From Desulfocapsa sp. (GTDB taxonomy: Bacteria; Desulfobacterota; Desulfobulbia; Desulfobulbales; Desulfocapsaceae), in NCBI GenBank assembly GCA_020717935.1, contig DYDK01000126.1:1-5501 (forward strand): a DNA stretch of 5,501 bases, written 5' to 3'. Both the position numbers and the translations under genes were made by a program. The notes below the pieces were generated by a model. That model did no database searches, was not told where the DNA came from, and was given only the letters and a program-made list of their open reading frames with translations. Positions 1 through 4,550 of this stretch are shown one piece after another (within the stretch, counting starts at the first letter, position 1; each line of letters opens with the position of its first letter).

Positions 1-4
1 GTTG

Positions 5-29
5 CATAAAAAATTTCTTGTTTTTTATG
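5..29. repeat. AT-rich inverted repeat (possible weak terminator)
   Basis: Perfect 9-bp arms, cataaaaaa (5-13) and ttttttatg (21-29), enclose a 7-base loop. The stem is almost all A-T pairs, so it would be a weak terminator at best. If the tRNA fragment to the right marks an integration junction, this hairpin lies inside the end of the integrated element. No gene is visible in 1-100. Confidence 0.35.
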
Positions 30-100
30 ATAGGCTTTCAGGGGTAAGGCACTAAATATATAATAATGGGAAAGGATAGAAAAAGAAAGGAAAATCAACT

Positions 101-152
101 TCTCGGCCTCCGAAGCCGAAGGTCGCGGGTTCGACTCCCGCCTCGCCCACCA
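101..152 (+). tRNA. 3' part of tRNA-Arg(CCG); attachment-site remnant
   Basis: The anticodon stem tcggc/gccga (103-107, 115-119) encloses loop ctccgaa with anticodon CCG at 110-112. A five-base variable region, a T arm gcggg/cccgc (125-129, 137-141) with a ttcgact loop, the 3' acceptor strand ctcgccc (142-148), discriminator A and encoded CCA (150-152) follow. The expected 5' acceptor strand (gggcgag) and a D arm are absent: 70-100 is A-rich and unrelated. The gene is therefore a fragment and not a functional tRNA. Tyrosine-recombinase elements that use tRNA genes leave exactly this duplicated 3' segment at their far end, so I read it as an att site. On that model the element body lies to the left of the window and the original chromosomal flank, or a second tandem element, to the right. 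The exact left edge of the repeat cannot be fixed without the partner copy. Confidence 0.85.
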
Positions 153-163
153 GTAAAGATATC

Positions 164-195
164 AAGGGGTTAGATTAATTTCTAACCCCTTTTTT
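164..195 (+). terminator. Intrinsic terminator after the tRNA fragment
   Basis: An 11-bp perfect stem (164-174 with 181-191; core ggggttag/ctaacccc) with a six-base loop is followed by a T run to 195. It sits 11 bases after the CCA, where a tRNA terminator would lie. It was probably the terminator of the original tRNA-Arg transcript. Confidence 0.85.
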
Positions 196-211
196 ATGCC
201 TTGAAATTATG

Positions 212-274
212 CTACCCAATACTATACCCAACATTTTGGGAGAATTTATTGCCATTTGTTTTTGTTCCCAACAG
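212..274. repeat. Short CCCAA direct repeats, possible integrase arm sites
   Basis: Three similar 11-mers in one orientation occur here: ctacccaatac (212-222), atacccaacat (224-234) and gttcccaacag (264-274). The second also forms a small inverted repeat with ttggg at 236-240. Short direct repeats next to a tRNA att core resemble the arm-type sites bound by the N-terminal domain of tyrosine integrases. Function is inferred only from spacing and position, and no integrase gene is in the window. Confidence 0.35.
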
Positions 275-347
275 TATTCCTAACGCTGAAAGGGAGTTAT
301 CCGGCTGATAAGTCAGATCGCTTCGCGCTCTGCCTATCGAAGAGCGG

Positions 348-758
348 ATGAGCCTGGACAGAAAAGGGTATTCTCGTGTTCTTGAAACTACCGGCAAGAA
401 AGACCTGGATATCACCGCCTGGCTCCAATGGTTTTTACAGACCCTGACGGCTGCCATCAATAAATCTGAATGGTTTATTGAAAAAGTTATCCAGAAGGCC
501 GCGTCCTGGCAGTATCATAAAAATATTGCCATCAATGCCCGACAGCACAAGATAATCAACCAACTGCTGGATGCCGGTGAAAGATTTGAAGGAGGTATGA
601 TAACCCGAAAATATGCGCTAATGACGAAGTGCAGCAAGGTAACAGCCAGCCGTGATCTCAGCGATCTTATGGAAAAAAATATCCTGCAAAAATGTCCAGG
701 AAAAGGAAGAAGTACAAGTTACGAACTGTGTCCCATCAAAAACTTGAGGAAAGAATGA
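348..758 (+). pseudogene. Fic-family protein, C-terminal remnant (5'-truncated)
   Basis: The 136-residue open frame matches what I know of the C-terminal part of long Fic-domain proteins of the DUF4172 type. These have a DLDITxWLxWFL segment (residues 20-31) after a YxxLE-like start, a helical NARQHKIIN stretch (about 63-71), and a winged-helix region ending in GKGRSTSYEL (about 117-126). Full-length relatives are roughly 350-400 residues. The catalytic FIC core with its HPFxxGNGR motif should lie upstream and is missing, as are the ATP-clamping and inhibitory elements. AMP transfer is therefore not expected from this fragment. The frame is open back to 312, so homology may begin slightly before the ATG at 348. 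A neighbouring frame at 301-345 reads ADKSDRF, which could be further frameshifted Fic sequence, but that is weak. No good ribosome binding site precedes the ATG. It is probably a decayed cargo gene of the integrated island. Confidence 0.75.
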
Positions 759-834
759 AATGTGTAGTGTCGCGGAATTTACAAAAAAATCCAGAAACCG
801 TCATAAGTTTTATTTTCAAGTCTTTCAAACCTCA

Positions 835-849
835 AATCACAGTGTGATT
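835..849. promoter_or_regulatory. 15-bp perfect palindrome, unknown role
   Basis: The sequence aatcaca-g-tgtgatt is a perfect palindrome with 7-bp arms around a single base. It could bind a dimeric regulator or fold as a small hairpin. It lies between two gene remnants and no promoter is evident beside it, so no function can be assigned. Confidence 0.3.
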
Positions 850-855
850 ATTAAA

Positions 856-880
856 AAGCGATTTGGTCGCCAAATCGTTT
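856..880. terminator. Hairpin between convergent remnants, possible bidirectional terminator
   Basis: The arms cgatttgg (859-866) and ccaaatcg (870-877) pair perfectly around a three-base loop. The stem extends by a G-T pair and two A-T pairs, with an A run on the left (853-857) and three Ts on the right. It lies between the + strand Fic remnant ending at 758 and the - strand fragment ending at 903. A terminator serving both strands fits this position. The T run is short on the + side and better (five Ts) on the - side. Confidence 0.4.
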
Positions 881-902
881 ACTCTATGCTTGGTTGATTT
901 CA

Positions 903-1103
903 TCATCGACATTGATGACAATATTCTTCAGCAGTCAGCATCTCCAACGCTTGTGAATCTGCCATCTCTTCGACAATATCCAAAATTTCTCGAACCGCTG
1001 TGACGATGGTGGCATTCCAGATAGTTCGCCCATTACTGCCAATAAAGTACATATCGGCCCATTGGTTATATAAAACAGGGCAATCTCGTTCACATAAAAA
1101 TGG
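903..1103 (-). pseudogene. Unrecognised minus-strand coding fragment
   Basis: Reading 1103 to 903 on the - strand gives 66 open codons ended by two consecutive TGA stops. The translation looks like real protein: it starts near CERDCPVLYNQWADMYFIG, continues GSNGRTIWNATIVTAVREI, then an acidic helix DIVEEMADSQALEMLTAEE. The frame is closed upstream by TAG at 1104-1106. The only in-frame ATG (1052-1050) falls inside the apparently conserved part, so the natural start has been lost or lies beyond the stop. No ribosome binding site is evident. I do not recognise the family. The composition and the aromatic, Cys-containing N-terminal part argue against a random frame. It could be the C-terminal piece of a small accessory protein. 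The surrounding interval 759-1160 otherwise holds only a palindrome, a hairpin and no other gene I can support. Confidence 0.4.
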
Positions 1104-1430
1104 CTAAAACATACAAAAAAACGATTGACCTCGAACTGAGCATCTGAGGGGAAAATAATTATGAAAAAAAAACAACATTTCGTCGTGGCATAGCTACTGT
1201 TGTGGGAGTGGCGATAACTCTAACGGTTACGGCATGTTCTACGCCGCAATTGGTCGATTCGTCCCTCGGCAATGAGCCGCCCCCCTTCAAGAGACCGGTC
1301 GAACCTATTTCGTAATCAGCACTGGACTGCCGGTGTATGCGAAGGCTTCTGCTTCCTCGAAGGTTTTGGGACGCCTCGGCAGGCATGAAAAAGTGACCCG
1401 GACCCGGCTTGAAAAAGGGTATGCCTTTGT

Positions 1431-1655
1431 GAGTACAGACCTCGTAATTGGACATTGTACTCTGAAATGATACTACAGTAAGATGCTGTAAATTCATATA
1501 CTTATAGCTTTTGGCTGCCACCATGCAAAATTGGACACCAGGCACAAAAATACGCAGTAGTTATTTGCTAAAAACAATAATTCCAAACAGTTATAGGATG
1601 CAGGTCTCGACAAATCAAGAAAATGACAGTTTTACTGTTGTCGAGGTCTGGAGTA
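1431..1655. mobile_element. 215-bp MITE-like insertion with 5-bp target duplication
   Basis: The insert 1436-1650 has perfect 9-bp terminal inverted repeats, cagacctcg at 1436-1444 and cgaggtctg at 1642-1650. It is flanked by the direct repeat gagta (1431-1435 and 1651-1655). Because a C follows each gagta, a 6-bp duplication with an 8-bp repeat is an equally valid reading. The insert is AT-rich, contains stops in the host gene's frame and encodes no transposase. It has a small hairpin (tacag/ctgta, 1474-1490) and a strong subterminal one (1601-1650). It splits the SH3 lipoprotein inside a Thr codon. Deleting 220 bp rejoins ...FVST with EKGRLEGWV in frame. It therefore looks like a non-autonomous element moved in trans by a transposase that I cannot name. 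Confidence 0.8.
1601..1650. repeat. Subterminal hairpin of the 215-bp insertion
   Basis: The arms caggtctcgacaa (1601-1613) and ttgtcgaggtctg (1638-1650) pair over 13 positions, two of which are G-T wobbles as RNA. The outer arm is the element's right terminal repeat, so the right end contains two inverted copies of nearly the same sequence. An aaaa/tttt pairing inside the loop may extend the structure. The left end has no such inverted copy. Confidence 0.6.
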
Positions 1656-2051
1656 CGGAGAAGGGCCGACTTGAAGGGTGGGTCGATAACAGCAGACTTG
1701 ACTGGCGTACGCCGACCAAGGAGACCTTGATCAAAGCCCCTGTTGAGGAGTCGGGGAAATCAGACCAGAGCGAATCCGGCCAGTTGGCACCCGCTACGGC
1801 CGGTCCTGGGCAACCGGATCAGGCTCAGGAAGAGACGGGCTCAATGGAAAACCCTGCGCCGGAAGTGTCGGGTGACAATAATGAGCCTATGGTGGAGGCC
1901 CTACCTGCACCGAAAGAGGCTGTGTCCACGCCTGTCGCCGCACCCGTTGTCGAGGCGCCGCCAGCACCCAAAAAGCCGACAGTACCAACCGGAGACGGCT
2001 CAAAACCAGCTCCTTCTATATTCGATTCCTTTTGATTGAGGCCGCAGTGAA

Positions 2052-3775
2052 ATGAATCAGAATCAATCCTCATGGCAACCGGCGTGGTGGAGTGCAATTA
2101 CTGAAATCGGATCAGTAAGTTCCAAACGCCGTGCCGTGGTGTTACAGGATATTGCCATAGGATCGAAAACGACTCCGATCTATTATGCCCTGCTCGGTAT
2201 CTCTGAGCTGATTGCCGGTTTTGCCTTGATTATTAACAGCGATGCGACTCTGATCGGGGCCAACATTGTAGCCCCGTTGATGACCCCGATTTTCGGAATC
2301 TCCCTGGGGCTGATGCGGGGTGATTTTCAACTGCTTGGGCGGGCATTGCTTGCCGAGTTTGGTGGGGCGGCACTTGGTGTTGGCCTCTGTTTTTTGCTGG
2401 GCCAGATGCCGATCATGGGGGAGCCCTCGGCAGCACTTCTGGCACAGACCCGCCCGACTCTGATTGATCTCTTTGTCGCCTCGCTGGCCGGTTTTGCCGG
2501 TGTGCTGGCAATGATCGACGAGCGTGTTTCTCCGGCCCTGCCCGGCGTGGCGATAGCAACGGCCTTGAATCCACCGATAGCGGCAATGGGGCTTTGGCAA
2601 CGGCCTTGAATCCACCGATAGCGGCAATGGGGCTTTGTCTTGCGAGTGGCGCCTATCAGGGTGCTTGGGGGGCGTTCCTCCTCTTTTTTGCCAATGTTCT
2701 GGCCATTCTTATGGTTGGTGCCACCCTCTTTTTTGTGGCGGGTTTTGTCACCCGGGCCGAGATAGGGTCTCTCAGAAGCTTAATTCGTCGTTTTTCCGCC
2801 GCCATTGTCGGCCTTATACTGGTGACGGCTCTGCTCTCCAGTTATCTTTATGGTCTGGTGCGGAATGTGAGAATTGAGGCCGATATCACTGCCGTCCTTG
2901 ATGAGGCACTGGCCAAGGTGCCTAATACTGCCCTCGTGAAGGTTGAGTTCAGTCAACGCAAGGATGGTATGGATGTGATCTCAACGGTAGAAACCCCGCG
3001 TGTGGTTGAACCTGCAAGCGTAAAAAACATGGAAGATACCTTGCGCAATCGGCTTGGCGAACCGGTGCGTCTTTTTATGCGTTGCAGTGTTACTAAGGAT
3101 GTTTCGGCAACCGGCTCTACCAATATTCGTCCCTATCTCAATCTCGACGGAAAAGTCACAGAAGCAAAGATGTCCTCGTCGATGCGACTGCTCCAACAGG
3201 CCGAACAGGTCGCTCGTGAGATAGCTTCAACCCGCCCGGCCTTGCAGTTTCTTGATATAGAATTGGTTGAGTTGGCTTCACGGCCTGTTTTGGTTGTGGC
3301 CATTCAGAGTCCCCATGAACCATTGCCGGGAGAAATTGCGAAATTTGAAAAGATGCTGCAAGATCGTTTGCAGGAAACAAACCTGCGCGTTGTGATACGG
3401 AGAACTACGACCTCCGATATCTCTTCAAAAGGCCCTATTTTGTTCGGTGAAGCCCATCTGGGCATCACCACGCCGGAAAGTGAAAAAGCGCAGGCCCTAA
3501 CCGAGGCCACTGTGCGGTCATACATAGAGGCCATTCAAAATTGTTTTGCCCCATCTGTGGATGCAGTCTTGAGCGAGGGTTCCTGGATCGTACGAGCTGA
3601 AGTCGTTGCTCCGCGGGTGTTGACCCCGCAGGAAGTCCAGGCCATCGAGCAGCACAGCGCTGAAACACTCGCCGCCCCAGTATTGCTGACTGTCTGGCCA
3701 CACGCCGAAAAGCTCCAAGTGACGAGTAAAGGTTATGGAGTATTAGGTGAAAAAATCATGGATTCCGACCACTGA
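2052..3775 (+). pseudogene. DUF389 membrane protein gene, frameshifted by a 41-bp duplication
   Basis: Removing one copy of the 41-bp repeat gives a single 560-residue protein. Residues about 43-255 hold six or seven membrane segments with the DUF389 hallmarks: GANIVAPLMTPIFGISLGL (69-87), RPTLIDLFVASLAGFAG (134-150), PGVAIATALNPPIAAMGL (164-181) and FFANVLAI (198-205). The remaining 300 residues form a soluble domain with no motif I can name. DUF389 proteins are inner-membrane proteins of unknown biochemical role. As sequenced, the first frame ends at 2607-2609 after 185 residues (MGLWQRP). A second open frame from TTG 2594 to 3775 carries the other membrane segments and the soluble domain, overlapping the first by 16 bases. 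Reinitiation at that TTG is possible but unlikely to yield a folded product. The ATG at 2052 follows gagg at 2038-2041. Confidence 0.88.
2556..2637 (+). repeat. Exact 41-bp tandem duplication inside the DUF389 gene
   Basis: Unit 1 is 2556-2596 and unit 2 is 2597-2637. The units are identical from gcaacggcct to ggggctttg, and the bases flanking the pair do not extend the match. As 41 is not a multiple of three, the second unit is read out of frame and ends the protein. The duplicated codons encode the ATALNPPIAAMGL core. The lack of any divergence means the event is recent or is an assembly artefact. Confidence 0.95.
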
Positions 3776-3914
3776 CCATACACATAATCCCTCATTCTAT
3801 ACATCGGCACTGTTTTTTTTGATTGCATGAGTTGTTTTTTGAACTGCGGTTTTGGGGCGTTCGGCCATCAAATCAGTGCGGCGGGAGGAAAAACAGGCCA
3901 CTTCCTTTTCCACC
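3776..3914. other. Gene-free spacer after the DUF389 gene
   Basis: The 356-base interval 3776-4131 has no gene. Its first part holds two T-rich tracts (about 3812-3819 and 3834-3840) without a convincing GC-rich stem, so no clear terminator can be called. The rest is the miniature element at 3915-4055 and an AT-rich stretch leading to the arsR promoter. Confidence 0.5.
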
Positions 3915-4055
3915 GAGCCTCTTGCAAAATGAAGATTTTCGTTCAAAATCGAGGCATGCGAAAAATTTTACCGCAGGCATATAGTTGATATTCCGAGGAT
4001 AAAATTTTGAGCATAACGAAGAGTTTGGGCGAAAAGATCATTTTGCAAGAGGCTC
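3915..4055. mobile_element. 141-bp MITE with perfect 18-bp inverted ends
   Basis: The left end gagcctcttgcaaaatga (3915-3932) is the exact reverse complement of the right end (4038-4055). Beyond the ends the two halves continue to match imperfectly all the way to a centre near gcatatagttgatat (about 3978-3992), so the whole element can fold into one long hairpin. There is no coding capacity. No target duplication is clear: ACC lies directly at the left edge and one base away from the right edge. From memory, ends of the GAGxCTxTTGCAAAA kind occur on IS5-group insertion sequences, so I suspect a derivative mobilised by such a transposase. It shares no ends with the insertion at 1436-1650. Confidence 0.85.
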
Positions 4056-4131
4056 TACCATTTCATCAATATAAGCTGGATAGTTACTATTGGACAAATA
4101 CTACAACCAAAATCTATTGTAAAAATCCACC

Positions 4132-4160
4132 TTGACCATATCTGCTTATGCGGATATAGA
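4132..4160 (+). promoter_or_regulatory. arsR promoter with operator in the spacer
   Basis: A -35 box TTGACC (4132-4137) and a -10 box TATAGA (4155-4160) are separated by exactly 17 bp. The palindrome atatctgc-ttat-gcggatat (4138-4157; 7 of 8 arm positions pair) fills the spacer and runs into the -10 box. A dimeric ArsR bound there would block RNA polymerase, the usual autoregulation in ars operons. The expected transcription start, 7-8 bases after the -10 box, is at about 4167-4168, the arsR ATG itself. Confidence 0.75.
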
Positions 4161-4167
4161 TATATAC

Positions 4168-4536
4168 ATGAAGACAACGGCACAACTTTTCAAGGCCCTT
4201 TCCGAGCCGATCCGTTTGCGGATTCTGGCGCTGCTCACCAGCGGCGAACGATGCGTCTGCGACTTGATGGCGGCCCTCAACCTGCCGCAGTCCACCATAT
4301 CACGACACCTGAGCTTTCTGCGTAATGGCGGACTGGTCACAGGGCGGCGAGGGGGACAGTGGATGTATTATCAATTGAGCATTGACGACAACCCTCTCTC
4401 TCAGCAAATCACACGATGGCTCCGTGACGAACTTGTCGCTCTGCCTCAGAGCCAAGAAGATCAACAGGCACTGACCGCTTATCTGGCTACAAAAGACAAA
4501 AAGGCCTGTGGCCGAAAAGCACCAGGGCATCAGTAA
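4168..4536 (+). CDS. arsR: ArsR-family arsenite-responsive repressor
   Basis: This 122-residue winged-helix protein is of typical ArsR/SmtB length. It opens with [17 protein letters not shown] (residues 7-23) and carries the metalloid-site motif ERCVCDL (27-33; Cys29 and Cys31 match the CVC pair of classical ArsR). The DNA-recognition helix is [17 protein letters not shown] (41-57), followed by the wing [12 protein letters not shown] (59-70). The third cysteine of the E. coli-type site is replaced by Met34; Cys114 near the C-terminus might supply a ligand instead. Arsenite binding should release it from its operator and switch on the operon. I chose ATG 4168 because it gives the standard N-terminus; the in-frame TTG at 4132 is the -35 box. 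No Shine-Dalgarno precedes 4168, in keeping with a leaderless message. The stop lies 14 bases before the acr3 ATG, so the two genes form an operon. Confidence 0.93.
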   Translation: MKTTAQLFKALSEPIRLRILALLTSGERCVCDLMAALNLPQSTISRHLSFLRNGGLVTGRRGGQWMYYQLSIDDNPLSQQITRWLRDELVALPQSQEDQQALTAYLATKDKKACGRKAPGHQ

Positions 4537-4550
4537 AAAAAGGTGAGCAC

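Larger units (their letters stand above)
1161..2035 (+). pseudogene. SH3-domain lipoprotein gene, interrupted by an insertion and two frameshifts
   Basis: The ATG at 1161 follows a strong ribosome binding site (tgagggg, 1145-1151). Adding one A to the A9 run (1164-1172) and one C to the C6 run (1280-1285), and removing the 215-bp insertion with one copy of its target repeat, gives one 218-residue protein. Residues 1-25 are a lipoprotein signal with basic KKK and RR, a hydrophobic core and lipobox VTAC; Cys26 would be lipidated, and Ser27 at +2 suggests the outer membrane. Residues about 50-107 form a bacterial SH3-type domain (LPVYAKAS, VLGRLGRHEKV, then EGWVDNSRLDW). Residues 111-218 are a low-complexity Pro/Ala/Glu-rich tail with APxPAP-like runs. 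Such domains usually bind peptidoglycan or envelope partners; the partner here is unknown. The stop lies 16 bases before the DUF389 start, so the two were probably co-transcribed. Without correction the ATG frame ends after 10 codons. Confidence 0.78.

Noticed and set aside
212..460. Minus-strand 82-codon frame next to the tRNA scar as an integrase fragment
   Set aside because: It has no tyrosine-recombinase motifs, and half of it is antisense to the Fic remnant.
1100..1147. Sixteen-codon ORF (MAKTYKKTIDLELSI and stop) before the lipoprotein
   Set aside because: There is no Shine-Dalgarno and it is too short to judge; I recognise no family. It may be a leader or a fragment, but nothing supports it.
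1159..1545. Long minus-strand frame opposite the SH3 lipoprotein
   Set aside because: It is a shadow frame: it crosses the insertion boundaries and has no recognisable domain, while the + strand explains the sequence.
1511..1651. An ATG at 1523 or an earlier start as the true beginning of a separate 174-residue protein
   Set aside because: The first 47 codons lie inside the 215-bp insertion, have no ribosome binding site, and are not protein-like. The real coding sequence starts at the SH3 join near 1652.
2142..2627. 161-codon minus-strand frame opposite the DUF389 gene
   Set aside because: The composition (rich in Gln, Pro, His and Arg) is typical of an antisense frame of a membrane-protein gene, and it has no start signals.
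2556..2637. Tandem repeat as a minisatellite or CRISPR-like array
   Set aside because: There are only two adjacent identical units of coding sequence without spacers, which is a simple duplication.
3830..3855. Hairpin around agtt/aact as a terminator for the DUF389 gene
   Set aside because: The four-pair A-T-rich stem is too weak, and the T run lies in the loop instead of after the stem.
4132..4167. TTG at 4132 as the arsR start
   Set aside because: It coincides with the -35 hexamer and would translate the operator. The ArsR family N-terminus begins at ATG 4168.
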